Assembly: GCA_964655525.1 (NCBI GenBank)
Contig: CAZZNE010000003.1
Location: forward strand, 1-64,000
From: DLAJ01 sp964655525
Lineage (GTDB): Bacteria > Bacillota > Clostridia > Lachnospirales > Lachnospiraceae
Reading direction: 5' to 3'
DNA length: 64,000 bases
The position numbers were made by a program, and so were the translations under genes. Below the pieces are notes generated by a model, which had not been told where the DNA came from, made no database searches, and saw only the letters and a program-made list of their open reading frames with translations. How positions within the stretch are numbered: the first letter of the stretch is position 1; every line of letters starts with the position of its first letter. Positions 42,821-51,185 of the stretch are shown here, in pieces.

Positions 42821-42863
42821 AATAAAAACTGTCAGTAAGGTTTGCTGATAGTTTTTATTTTTT
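42821..42863 (+). terminator. Rho-independent terminator
   Basis: AATAAAAACTGTCAG pairs with CTGATAGTTTTTATT (one G-T pair) around TAAGGTTTG, followed by T. It ends the HAD/kinase operon and isolates the spo0A-like gene. Confidence 0.88.
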
Positions 42864-42883
42864 GCGCATTGTTGTGCGGCTTT

Positions 42884-42914
42884 GTCGATATTGTGCTTAT
42901 GCACAAGGTCGCAG
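42884..42914. repeat. 31-base intergenic unit, third copy, before the spo0A-like gene
   Basis: It matches 24 of 31 bases of the unit at 19199-19229 and ends in the same TCGCAG. It contains its own hairpin TTGTGC-TTAT-GCACAA (42891-42906). Just before it lies TGTCGAT (42883-42889), one base from a Spo0A box. Confidence 0.65.
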
Positions 42915-42939
42915 GCGGAGCATGGATGGAGGATTTAGG

Positions 42940-43479
42940 ATGGAGCAGATGAATGTGGTTACAAGAGATGACAACGAGAGAATGTTTCAGATGCTGAGTG
43001 ATTTGATCAATAACGACAAGGAAATACAGATCATGATAACGGTTCCTTCGGGAAGGACGGAGGGGATGTCTGCACAACAGGATGCCGGAACGGAATCAGC
43101 GGTGCTGCAAAAGTCGGAGAGCGTGGTACACGATCTGGAAAAGGACGTGACGGAGATCATTCATGAGATCGGCGTACCTGCACACATCAAAGGGTATCAA
43201 TACTTGAGAGAAGCGATCATGATGGCGGTGGAGGATGTGGAAATGCTCAACTCCATCACGAAGATCCTGTATCCGACCATTGCCGAAAAATTTAAGACAA
43301 CGCCGAGCCGCGTGGAGCGCGCGATCCGCCACGGCATTGAGGTCGCATGGTCAAGAGGCCGTTCGGAAACGCTAGAGTCGCTGTTCGGTTACACGATCAG
43401 CGCAGGAAAAGGAAAACCGACCAATTCGGAATTTATTGCGCTCATTGCGGATCGGATCCGACTTCAGTACCGCAGCTAA
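42940..43479 (+). CDS. spo0A: Spo0A-type sporulation regulator lacking the receiver core
   Basis: A 179-residue protein. Residues ~69-179 are a well-preserved Spo0A DNA-binding domain (TEIIHEIGVPAHIKGYQYLR; TTPSRVERAIRHGIEVAWSRG; GKPTNSEFIALIADRIRLQ). Residues 1-40 resemble the start of a Spo0A receiver, with the acidic pair D10-D11 in RDDNERMFQML. The ~80 residues that should follow, including the phospho-acceptor aspartate (D56 in B. subtilis), the switch threonine and lysine, are missing and replaced by a short polar linker. Full Spo0A is about 265 residues. The reading frame is intact with a GGAGG site, so it is not an obvious frameshift. It could be a phosphorylation-independent Spo0A or a paralogue of an intact copy elsewhere. 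Confidence 0.85.
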   Translation: MEQMNVVTRDDNERMFQMLSDLINNDKEIQIMITVPSGRTEGMSAQQDAGTESAVLQKSESVVHDLEKDVTEIIHEIGVPAHIKGYQYLREAIMMAVEDVEMLNSITKILYPTIAEKFKTTPSRVERAIRHGIEVAWSRGRSETLESLFGYTISAGKGKPTNSEFIALIADRIRLQYRS

Positions 43480-43558
43480 AAAAAACACTTCCCCTTGAGC
43501 ATTTTTTGAGCTATACTGTTAATATTAGGAAAATAGAAATGCCTTGAGGAGGTAGGAG

Positions 43559-45004
43559 ATGAAAAATATTTTATTTGTTGCATCGGAAGGCGTACCGTTT
43601 ATTAAAACCGGAGGACTTGCCGATGTGGTTGGTTCCCTTCCGAAATATGTGGACAAAGAGTATTTTGACATTCGGGTAATGCTGCCCAAGTATACCTGTA
43701 TTTCCCAGAATATGCGGGATCTCATGCAGTACAAGACGCATTTTTACATGGATTTTAACTGGAAAAATGAATATGTCGGTATTTTGGAAGCGGTCGTTGA
43801 CGGCGTGACCTATTATTTTATCGACAATGAATCTTATTTTAACGGATTTAAGCCCTATAGCAGCAATTTTTATGAGGATATCGTGAAGTTTTCGTTTTTC
43901 TCGAAGGCAGCGCTGTCCGCAATGCCGCTACTCGATTTCCGGCCGGACATCATTCACTGTCATGACTGGCAGACGGGCCTGGTTCCCGTATACCTTCACG
44001 AGCGGTTCCAGGGAAATGATTTCTACAGGGGAATCAAATCCATTATGACGATCCATAATCTCAAGTTCCAGGGAAAATGGGATATCCGTTCGATCAAGGA
44101 TCTGACGGGACTGCCGGATTTCTATTTTACGCCGGATAAACTGGAGTGCTATAAGGATGCCAATCTCTTAAAGGGCGGTCTGGTATTTGCGGATGCGATC
44201 ACGACGGTATCCGACACCTATGCCGAGGAGATCAAATGCGCGTTTTACGGCGAAGGGCTTGACGGGCTCATGCGTGCGCGGAGCGGCGACCTGAGAGGAA
44301 TCGTCAACGGCATTGACTATGAGGAGTATAATCCTGAGACTGACAAGTTTATTGAATATAAGTATAACGCGGTGAACTTCCGCAAAGAAAAAGTCAAAAA
44401 TAAGCGGGCGCTGCAAAAGGAGCTCGGGCTGGTCGAGGATGACCGCAAGATGATGATCGGCATCGTGTCGCGTCTGACCGATCAGAAGGGCTTTGATCTG
44501 ATCGCCTATGTGATGGATGAACTTTGTCAGGATGATGTACAGCTTGTCGTGCTTGGAACGGGCGAGGAGCAGTACGAGAATATGTTCCGTCATTTTGACT
44601 GGAAGTATAATAATAAAGTTTCCGCGAATATTTATTATTCCGAGGCGATGTCCCATAAGATTTATGCCTCCTGCGATGCGTTCTTAATGCCGTCCCTGTT
44701 TGAACCGTGCGGATTAAGCCAGCTGATGGCGCTGCGCTACGGAACCGTGCCGATCGTCAGAGAGACAGGCGGCTTAAAGGATACGGTCGAGGCATACAAT
44801 GAGTACGAGAGCAAGGGAACGGGCTTCAGTTTCTGCAATTACAACGCGCATGAGATGCTTGGCTCAATCCGTTACGCAGAGCGCATTTATTACGATAAGA
44901 AACGCGAGTGGAACAAGATCATTGACCGTGCGATGGCGACGGACTTTTCGTGGGGAGTATCCGCACGGAAATATCAGGAGATGTACGACTGGATGATCGG
45001 ATAA
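43559..45004 (+). CDS. glgA: Glycogen (starch) synthase, ADP-glucose type
   Basis: A 481-residue GT5 glycosyltransferase that adds glucose from ADP-glucose to glycogen. The N-terminal KTGGLADVVGSLPK binds ADP-glucose; 'PDIIHCHDWQTGL' and the C-terminal 'LMPSLFEPCGLSQLMALRYG' with 'VRETGGLKDTV' are family landmarks. GGAGG precedes ATG 43559. It stands alone; no other glycogen gene is nearby. A terminator follows. Confidence 0.96.
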   Translation: MKNILFVASEGVPFIKTGGLADVVGSLPKYVDKEYFDIRVMLPKYTCISQNMRDLMQYKTHFYMDFNWKNEYVGILEAVVDGVTYYFIDNESYFNGFKPYSSNFYEDIVKFSFFSKAALSAMPLLDFRPDIIHCHDWQTGLVPVYLHERFQGNDFYRGIKSIMTIHNLKFQGKWDIRSIKDLTGLPDFYFTPDKLECYKDANLLKGGLVFADAITTVSDTYAEEIKCAFYGEGLDGLMRARSGDLRGIVNGIDYEEYNPETDKFIEYKYNAVNFRKEKVKNKRALQKELGLVEDDRKMMIGIVSRLTDQKGFDLIAYVMDELCQDDVQLVVLGTGEEQYENMFRHFDWKYNNKVSANIYYSEAMSHKIYASCDAFLMPSLFEPCGLSQLMALRYGTVPIVRETGGLKDTVEAYNEYESKGTGFSFCNYNAHEMLGSIRYAERIYYDKKREWNKIIDRAMATDFSWGVSARKYQEMYDWMIG

Positions 45005-45012
45005 ACATAGGG

Positions 45013-45040
45013 GGCGGGATTCGTAAGAATTCCGCCTTTT
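45013..45040 (+). terminator. Rho-independent terminator of glgA
   Basis: GGCGGGATTC pairs with GAATTCCGCC around GTAA, followed by TTTT. Confidence 0.85.
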
Positions 45041-45071
45041 CAAATAGTCCGGATAAAGAAAGGAATAGATC

Positions 45072-46811
45072 ATGGCATTTGACGGGATCACGATCGCGAA
45101 CCTGACGGCGGAGTTACGCGAGGTGCTGACAGACGGGCGTATCTACAAAATTGTGCAGCCGGAGAAGGATGAGCTCCTGCTGACGATCAAAAACCACGGT
45201 ACGCAGTACCGCCTGCTCATGAGCGCAAATGCGTCCCTGCCGCTTTTATATCTGACGCAGAAAAACAAGCAGGCGCCGATGACGGCGCCCAATTTCTGCA
45301 TGCTGCTGCGTAAGCATTTGCAAAACGCGCGCATTGTGGAGATTGAACAGCCCGAGTTTGAACGGATTGTTGTTTTCCTATTGGAGCATTTAAACGAGCT
45401 TGGAGATGTGTGCCGGAAAAAACTGGTGATCGAGCTCATGGGAAAGCATTCCAATCTGATCTTTATGGATGATAAAGACCGCATCATTGACAGCATCAAG
45501 CACATTTCCGGCATGGTCAGTTCAGTCAGGGAGGTGCTTCCGGGGCGTGACTATTACATCCCGAAGACGCAGGAAAAACAAAATCCGCTGACGGCGGACT
45601 TATCACAGGTCAAAGAGGCGTTGTCAGTGCGTCCCATGCCGGTCTATCAGGCGATTTACACGTCGTTTACCGGTTTGTCCCCCGTGATCGCGCAGGAAAT
45701 CTGCCACATGGCGGGCGTGGATGCGGACCGGGCGGCGAATACGCTTCCTGAGGAGGCGTTATCGTCTCTTGCGGACGCGTTTGCACAGGTGATGCAGAGC
45801 GTAGCGCGGCAGGAATTTACGCCGAATATCGTGTATGAGGGAAAGGAACCGCGGGAATATGCGGCAATCCCGCTCTCCATTTATGAAGGTGCGCAGACGG
45901 CGGCGTATGAACAGATGTCAGCGCTGTTGGAGGATTATTATGCGCAGAAAAGCGCCGTGACAAGGATCCGGCAGAAATCGGCGGACTTACGCAAGATCGT
46001 GCAGACGGCTTATGAGCGCAATGTCAAAAAATACGATCTGCAGGTAAAGCAGCTTGCGGACACGGAAAAACGGGAGAAATACAAGGTGTACGGCGAGCTG
46101 CTCAATACCTACGGATACGGAGCGCCCGAGGGCGCAAAGTCGCTTGACGCGCTCAACTATTATACGAATGAGATGATCACCATACCCCTTGATCCCACAT
46201 TGAGCGCGGGCGAAAACGCCAAGAAATATTTTGAGCGCTACGGTAAGCTGAAACGTACGAATGAGGCGCTGCTTGCGCTGACGAAGGAGACAAAGGCGGA
46301 AATTGATCATTTGGAGTCTGTCATGACGGCTTTGGATATTGCCCGCGGCGAGGAGGATTTAACCGAGATCAGGGAGGAGCTTGTAGAGAGCGGCTATATC
46401 CGAAGACGCGGCGGGGGAAAGCGCGCGCGCACGACGAGCAGACCGTTTCATTATGTGAGCAGCGACGGCTTTCATATGTATGTCGGAAAAAACAACTATC
46501 AGAACGAGGCGCTGACATTTCAGTTTGCGACGGGCGGGGACTGGTGGTTTCATGCCAAGGGGATTCCCGGTTCTCATGTCATCGTAAAAACGCAGGGAAA
46601 CGAGCTGCCGGACCGCACCTATGAGGAGGCGGCGGCGCTTGCGGCGCATTACTCCAAGGGCGCGGGACAGGACAAGGTGGAGATCGACTATACGCTGCGC
46701 AAAAATGTAAAAAAACCGAACGGTGCGAAACCGGGTTTCGTTGTTTATTATACGAATTATTCCATGACGATCGCGCCGGATATTGCAGGGTTAAGAGAAC
46801 TCGATTCTTGA
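45072..46811 (+). CDS. rqcH: RqcH/NFACT ribosome-quality-control protein (FbpA-like)
   Basis: A 579-residue protein: NFACT-N domain (about 1-230, starting MAFDGITIANLTAELREVL), coiled-coil middle (about 270-430) and NFACT-R domain (RPFHYVSSDGFHMYVGKNNY; ALTFQFATGGDWWFHAKGIP; GSHVIVKTQGNELPDRTYEE). RqcH binds obstructed 50S subunits and recruits tRNA-Ala to add alanine tails that mark stalled peptides. The old name is fibronectin-binding protein. The stop overlaps the -35 of the next promoter. Confidence 0.95.
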   Translation: MAFDGITIANLTAELREVLTDGRIYKIVQPEKDELLLTIKNHGTQYRLLMSANASLPLLYLTQKNKQAPMTAPNFCMLLRKHLQNARIVEIEQPEFERIVVFLLEHLNELGDVCRKKLVIELMGKHSNLIFMDDKDRIIDSIKHISGMVSSVREVLPGRDYYIPKTQEKQNPLTADLSQVKEALSVRPMPVYQAIYTSFTGLSPVIAQEICHMAGVDADRAANTLPEEALSSLADAFAQVMQSVARQEFTPNIVYEGKEPREYAAIPLSIYEGAQTAAYEQMSALLEDYYAQKSAVTRIRQKSADLRKIVQTAYERNVKKYDLQVKQLADTEKREKYKVYGELLNTYGYGAPEGAKSLDALNYYTNEMITIPLDPTLSAGENAKKYFERYGKLKRTNEALLALTKETKAEIDHLESVMTALDIARGEEDLTEIREELVESGYIRRRGGGKRARTTSRPFHYVSSDGFHMYVGKNNYQNEALTFQFATGGDWWFHAKGIPGSHVIVKTQGNELPDRTYEEAAALAAHYSKGAGQDKVEIDYTLRKNVKKPNGAKPGFVVYYTNYSMTIAPDIAGLRELDS

Positions 46812-46836
46812 CGCGCCCCGCAGGCTGTACTATAAT
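46808..46836 (+). promoter_or_regulatory. Sigma-A promoter of yicC and following genes
   Basis: TTGACG (46808-46813), 17-base spacer, TATAAT (46831-46836); the -35 overlaps the rqcH stop codon. The leader up to 46922 holds a ten-base stem, 46877-46886 with 46902-46911. Confidence 0.78.
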
Positions 46837-46922
46837 ATGGAACGGGAAGCGTTCATCAAAGCTTACGGAGAGGGGGACGCCGCGTGCATGTTCGGGGGAA
46901 ACGCGCGGTGTGAGAGTCGCTT

Positions 46923-47801
46923 ATGATTAAAAGTATGACGGGCTTTGGCAGATGCGAGGTCACGGAGGGGACGAAAAAGATCACTCTGGAGATGAAAGCG
47001 GTCAACCACCGTTATCTGGACGTATCGGTGAAGATGCCGAAGAAGCTGAATCTGTTTGAGGCAGCGATCCGGAATGAATTAAAAAACCATATGCAGCGCG
47101 GAAAGGTCGATCTTTTTATTACCTATGAGGACGCGGCGGAAGGAAAGGCGGTCATCAAATATAATAAAGAACTTGCCGCGGAATATTTGCGCTATTTTGA
47201 ACAGATGGCGGCGGATTTTTCTTTGGATAATGATATCCGTGTATCCACGCTTGCGCGCTGTCCCGAAGTGTTAACGACCGACGAGCAGGGCGAGGATGAG
47301 GAAGAGATCTGGAAACTTCTGCATCGTGCGTTAGAAGGGGCGGCACAGAATTTTGTAGAGACGCGTATCCGCGAGGGTGAGAACCTTAGGAAGGATTTGC
47401 TTGCAAAGCTTGACGAGATGCAAAAATGCGTCGATTTTATTGAGGCGCGTTCTCCGCAGATCATAGCGGAATACCGGCAGCGTCTGGAGGATAAGGTGCG
47501 CGAACTTTTAGGAGAGCGTACGCTGGATGAGGGCCGTATTGTTACGGAGGTTACAATCTATGCGGATAAGATTTGTGTGGATGAGGAGCTTGTCCGTCTG
47601 CGCAGCCATATCGAATCGGTAAAAAAGGCCTTGCAGGATGGCGGAAGCATTGGGCGCAAACTGGATTTTGTTGCGCAGGAGATGAACCGTGAGGCGAATA
47701 CGATCCTTTCAAAATCGAATGACCTGAGCGTTTCCAACTGCGGGATTGAGTTGAAGACAACGATCGAAAAGGTCAGGGAGCAGATACAGAACATTGAGTA
47801 A
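46923..47801 (+). CDS. yicC: YicC family endoribonuclease
   Basis: A 292-residue protein with the YicC N-terminus MIKSMTGFGR and a C-terminal DUF1732 segment (GRKLDFVAQEMNREANTILS, then SNDLSVSNCGIELKTTIEKV). E. coli YicC is an RNase that cleaves some small RNAs. It starts a row of conserved genes, yicC-remA-gmk-rpoZ. No clear Shine-Dalgarno is seen before ATG 46923, and a strong leader hairpin lies close to it. Confidence 0.93.
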   Translation: MIKSMTGFGRCEVTEGTKKITLEMKAVNHRYLDVSVKMPKKLNLFEAAIRNELKNHMQRGKVDLFITYEDAAEGKAVIKYNKELAAEYLRYFEQMAADFSLDNDIRVSTLARCPEVLTTDEQGEDEEEIWKLLHRALEGAAQNFVETRIREGENLRKDLLAKLDEMQKCVDFIEARSPQIIAEYRQRLEDKVRELLGERTLDEGRIVTEVTIYADKICVDEELVRLRSHIESVKKALQDGGSIGRKLDFVAQEMNREANTILSKSNDLSVSNCGIELKTTIEKVREQIQNIE

Positions 47802-47830
47802 AAAAGATTTGCGTGTGGCGTAGATCTTTC

Positions 47831-47855
47831 GAAGAAATGCCTTTGGCATTTCTTC
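47831..47855. repeat. Intergenic hairpin element, copy D
   Basis: GAAGAAATGCC-TTT-GGCATTTCTTC, a perfect 11-base stem, lies between yicC and remA, 40 bases before the remA start. The stem and its TTTCGAAGAA flank resemble the element between xseA and xseB. Confidence 0.65.
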
Positions 47856-47895
47856 CGGATTATGAAGATTCTGTGGTTAAAAGAGTGGATTTTAT

Positions 47896-48153
47896 ATGAA
47901 TAAACTGATTCACATCGGATTCGGCAATATGGTGAATACGGATAAGATCATTGCCATTGTCAGTCCGGATTCCGCGCCGGTCAAACGGCTGGTGCAGAGA
48001 GCGAAAGAAAACGGCGTGGTGATCGATGCGACGCAGGGGCGTAAAACGAAAGCGGTGCTGGTGATGGAAAACTCCCAGCTTGTACTTTCCGCCCTGCTTC
48101 CCGAGACGATCTCCCTGCGCGCAAAAGAACTGCCGGACGGCGGGGAGGGCTGA
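47896..48153 (+). CDS. remA: RemA-family DNA-binding regulator (DUF370)
   Basis: An 85-residue protein: KLIHIGFGNMVNTDKIIAIV and RAKENGVVIDATQGRKTKAV are typical of DUF370/RemA. In B. subtilis RemA forms ring assemblies that activate biofilm-matrix and osmoprotection genes; in other Firmicutes the gene is usually next to gmk, as here. It has no classical DNA-binding motif. Confidence 0.93.
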   Translation: MNKLIHIGFGNMVNTDKIIAIVSPDSAPVKRLVQRAKENGVVIDATQGRKTKAVLVMENSQLVLSALLPETISLRAKELPDGGEG

Positions 48154-48158
48154 ACGCA

Positions 48159-48800
48159 ATGGACAAACAGGGCATTCTCATTATTATTTCGGGATTTGCG
48201 GGCGTCGGAAAGGGAACGCTTGTAAAAAGGCTTGTGCAAAAATATGACCGCTACGCGCTGTCCATTTCCATGACGACGCGCGCGCCGCGTCCGGGAGAGG
48301 AAAACGGCAGGGAATACTTTTTTGTGACAAAAGAGGAATTTGAGGGACGGATCAAAGAGAATGGTCTGATCGAATACGCGTCCTACTGCGGCAATTATTA
48401 CGGCACGCCGCGCGCCTATGTGGAGGAGCAGATGGCGCAGGGAAAGGACATCATTTTAGAAATCGAGATCCAGGGTGCAATGAAAGTAAAGGAGCGCTTT
48501 CCGAATGCCGTGCTCGTGTATGTGCTCCCGCCGAGTGCTGTGGAATTGGAGGGCAGGCTGCGCGGCAGAGCCACAGAGACGGAGGAAAAGATCGCTGAGC
48601 GCTTGAGCCGGGCTGCAGCGGAGAGCGAGGGACTGGAGCGGTACGATTATGTGATCGTCAATGATGATCTCGATGACTGTGAACGTGAGCTTCACGGAAT
48701 ATTGTGTGCGGCGCATTTTACGCCGGGGCAGAATATTTCTTTTATCAATGAGCTGAGAAATGATTTGAAGAAATTCCAGAAGGGAGAAACAACAGTATGA
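48159..48800 (+). CDS. gmk: Guanylate kinase
   Basis: A 213-residue enzyme (GMP + ATP to GDP + ADP). The P-loop is SGFAGVGKGTLVKRL, followed by the GMP-binding residues ALSISMTTRAPRPGEENGRE and YFFVTKEEFE. Normal size. It overlaps rpoZ by four bases (ATGA). Confidence 0.96.
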   Translation: MDKQGILIIISGFAGVGKGTLVKRLVQKYDRYALSISMTTRAPRPGEENGREYFFVTKEEFEGRIKENGLIEYASYCGNYYGTPRAYVEEQMAQGKDIILEIEIQGAMKVKERFPNAVLVYVLPPSAVELEGRLRGRATETEEKIAERLSRAAAESEGLERYDYVIVNDDLDDCERELHGILCAAHFTPGQNISFINELRNDLKKFQKGETTV

Positions 48801-49063
48801 TACATCCATCTTATGCAGATTTAATGGACGTGGTAAACAGTGGGGTCGAGGAGGGCGAACAGCCGGTCATCAACAGCCGTTATTCCATCGTGATGGCGAC
48901 GTCGAAGCGGGCAAGACAGATCATAGCGGGAGACGATCCCTTAACGCAGGAAACCAAAGTGAGAAAGCCTTTGTCGGTTGCCGTGGATGAACTCAATCAG
49001 GGAAAGATCGCGATTCTTGGCGATGAGGAGAATGAGAAGGGTGCATTTGAGGAAGTATCGTGA
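48797..49063 (+). CDS. rpoZ: RNA polymerase omega subunit
   Basis: An 88-residue subunit that helps RNA polymerase assembly and binds ppGpp in some species. 'SRYSIVMATSKRARQIIAGD' and 'KPLSVAVDELNQGKI' are the omega signature. The start overlaps the gmk stop. Confidence 0.95.
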   Translation: MIHPSYADLMDVVNSGVEEGEQPVINSRYSIVMATSKRARQIIAGDDPLTQETKVRKPLSVAVDELNQGKIAILGDEENEKGAFEEVS

Positions 49064-49149
49064 GATGCTTCCTTTTTCCGCTTCATAAGAAACACTTTAT
49101 GAGAAACAAGTGAGGCACGCAAAAAACAGGAGATCAGGGAACGCAGATT

Positions 49150-49220
49150 GAAAAATCAAAGATTTTTCAAAAGCGAACTTGTTCGCTTTGCAAATTTTGT
49201 GCTGACACCCAAATTTGCAG
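49150..49220. repeat. Intergenic hairpin element, copy B
   Basis: Hairpin 1: GAAAAATC-AAA-GATTTTTC (49150-49168). Hairpin 2: AAAGCGAAC-TT-GTTCGCTTT (49170-49189). Hairpin 3: GCAAATTT...AAATTTGC (49190-49218) inside the 31-base unit. Compared with copy A, the second stem has a paired A-T to G-C change, which suggests selection for structure. It lies 25 bases before the rimO start. Confidence 0.75.
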
Positions 49221-49245
49221 GATGTTGACAGCATGGAGGATTAAA

Positions 49246-50571
49246 ATGAAAATTCTGATGGTGTCGCTTGGCTGCGATAAAAACTTAGTAGATACGGAAA
49301 TGATGCTCGGCATGCTCGCGGAACACGGTTATACGTTTACGGACGACGAGAGCGAAGCGGAGGTTGTGATCGTCAATACCTGCTGTTTTATCGGGGACGC
49401 CAAGGAGGAAAGCATCAACACGCTGATCGAGCTGGGGGCGTTAAAGCAGACGGCATGCGCGCGCGTGCTGATCGCCACGGGCTGTCTTGCACAGCGCTAT
49501 GCGGAGGAAATCCGTCAGGAAATTCCCGAGGTGGACGCGATCGTCGGGACACTTGCGATCGACGAGATCGTCCGGGCGGTGGAGGAGACGCTTACCGGTA
49601 AGCGGCAGACGTATCTGAAAGAGCTTGACAGGGAGCCGGTCGCGGGAAAAAAGCGTGTCGTAACGACCGGAGGGCACTATGCGTACCTGAAAATTGCGGA
49701 GGGCTGCGATAAGCGGTGCAGTTATTGTATCATTCCGAAGGTGCGCGGCGGTTACCGAAGCGTGCCGATGGAGACGCTGGTCAAAGAGGCGCAGACCTTA
49801 GCGGACAGCGGCGTGAAGGAACTCATTTTAGTCGCGCAGGAGACGACCGTATACGGCAAGGATCTTTACGGAGAAAAAAAGCTGCCTGAACTGTTAAGAA
49901 AACTGTGCGGCATTTCAGGCTTGTACTGGATCCGCCTGCTCTATTGTTATCCGGAGGAGATCACACAGGAGCTGATCGACGTGATCCGCACGGAAAAGAA
50001 GATCTGTCATTATCTTGATATGCCGATCCAGCATGCATCCGATGAGATCCTAAAAAAGATGGGGCGGCGGACGAACCGCGCCGAACTCACGGAGCGGATC
50101 GCGCGGATTCGGGAATGCATCCCGGACATCTGCATCCGCACGACGCTGATCACGGGATTTCCGGGCGAGACAAAAAAGGAGCATGAGGAGCTGCTCTCCT
50201 TTGTGGAGGAGTCCTGTTTTGACAGGCTCGGTGCTTTTTTATATTCTCCGGAGGAAGGAACGGCGGCAGCAGAAATGCCGGAGCAGATACCCGAAAAAAC
50301 CAAGAAAAAGCGGCGGGGTGAGGTCATGGCGCTTCAGCAGAAGATTGCATTTGACAAAGCAGAGTCGTTTCAGGGGCGGGTGATGACCGCCATGATCGAA
50401 GGAAAGCTTGTGGATGAGGACTGCTATGTGGCAAGAACCTATCGCGATGCGCCGAATGTGGACGGTTATGTATTTCTTCATACGGACAGAGAGCTTGTGA
50501 CGGGAGATTTTGTGAACGTGCGCATTACGGGCGCTCACGAATATGACCTGATCGGCGAGCTTGTACCATAA
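49246..50571 (+). CDS. rimO: Ribosomal protein S12 methylthiotransferase RimO
   Basis: A 441-residue radical SAM enzyme that adds a methylthio group to Asp88 of S12. It has an N-terminal UPF0004 domain with cluster cysteines (SLGCDKNLVDTE, NTCCFIGDAKEES, ATGCLAQRY). The radical SAM motif is CDKRCSYCIIP, and a C-terminal TRAM domain completes it. The phrase GCDKNLVDTE is specific for RimO rather than MiaB. ATG 49246 follows GGAGG by six bases. Confidence 0.96.
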   Translation: MKILMVSLGCDKNLVDTEMMLGMLAEHGYTFTDDESEAEVVIVNTCCFIGDAKEESINTLIELGALKQTACARVLIATGCLAQRYAEEIRQEIPEVDAIVGTLAIDEIVRAVEETLTGKRQTYLKELDREPVAGKKRVVTTGGHYAYLKIAEGCDKRCSYCIIPKVRGGYRSVPMETLVKEAQTLADSGVKELILVAQETTVYGKDLYGEKKLPELLRKLCGISGLYWIRLLYCYPEEITQELIDVIRTEKKICHYLDMPIQHASDEILKKMGRRTNRAELTERIARIRECIPDICIRTTLITGFPGETKKEHEELLSFVEESCFDRLGAFLYSPEEGTAAAEMPEQIPEKTKKKRRGEVMALQQKIAFDKAESFQGRVMTAMIEGKLVDEDCYVARTYRDAPNVDGYVFLHTDRELVTGDFVNVRITGAHEYDLIGELVP

Positions 50572-50608
50572 ATTTAGGAACACATATTATAGTAAAGGGG
50601 TAACTATC

Positions 50609-51151
50609 ATGAATTTACCGAATAAACTGACGATGTTTCGTGTCATACTCATTCCGTTTTTTGTTTTTTTTGTGCTGACGGATTTTGCGGGGGCGGCGTC
50701 GAAATGGATCGCGCTCGGTATTTTTATTGTTGCGAGTCTGACCGATCTGCTGGATGGATATATTGCAAGAAAGTGCAATCTCATCACAAATTTCGGAAAA
50801 TTTATGGATCCCATCGCGGATAAGCTGCTCGTATGTTCAGCGCTCATCTGCCTTGTGGATATCGGCAGGATCTATTCGTGGGTCGTGATCGTCATCATCG
50901 CACGGGAATTTGTCATCAGCGGCTTTCGGCTGATCGCGTCCGATAACGGCGTTGTGCTTGCCGCAAGCTATTGGGGTAAGTTTAAGACGACCTTTCAGAT
51001 GGTGATGATCTGCCTGATGATCGCGGACATTCCGAATAAGGCGGTCTCAGTCATTACGCAAGCCGTGATGTGGGCGGCGCTGGCGTTGACCGTGATCTCG
51101 CTAGTTGATTATTTATGGAAGAACCGCGGTATTTTGTCAGAGCAGAAGTAA
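50609..51151 (+). CDS. pgsA: CDP-diacylglycerol-glycerol-3-phosphate 3-phosphatidyltransferase
   Basis: A 180-residue membrane enzyme that makes phosphatidylglycerol phosphate. The CDP-alcohol phosphatidyltransferase motif D-G-x2-A-R-x8-G-x3-D-x3-D is present as DLLDGYIARKCNLITNFGKF plus MDPIADK. About five helices. ATG 50609 follows AAAGGGG by eight bases. The order rimO-pgsA-cinA-recA is common in Firmicutes. Confidence 0.95.
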   Translation: MNLPNKLTMFRVILIPFFVFFVLTDFAGAASKWIALGIFIVASLTDLLDGYIARKCNLITNFGKFMDPIADKLLVCSALICLVDIGRIYSWVVIVIIAREFVISGFRLIASDNGVVLAASYWGKFKTTFQMVMICLMIADIPNKAVSVITQAVMWAALALTVISLVDYLWKNRGILSEQK

Positions 51152-51185
51152 TAGGTATCAGACAACGATAAAACGGGAGAAGACA

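Noticed and set aside
46837..46926. 29-codon frame overlapping the yicC start (ATGA)
   Set aside because: Its ATG directly follows the -10 box and lies before the expected transcription start, so it would not be in the mRNA.
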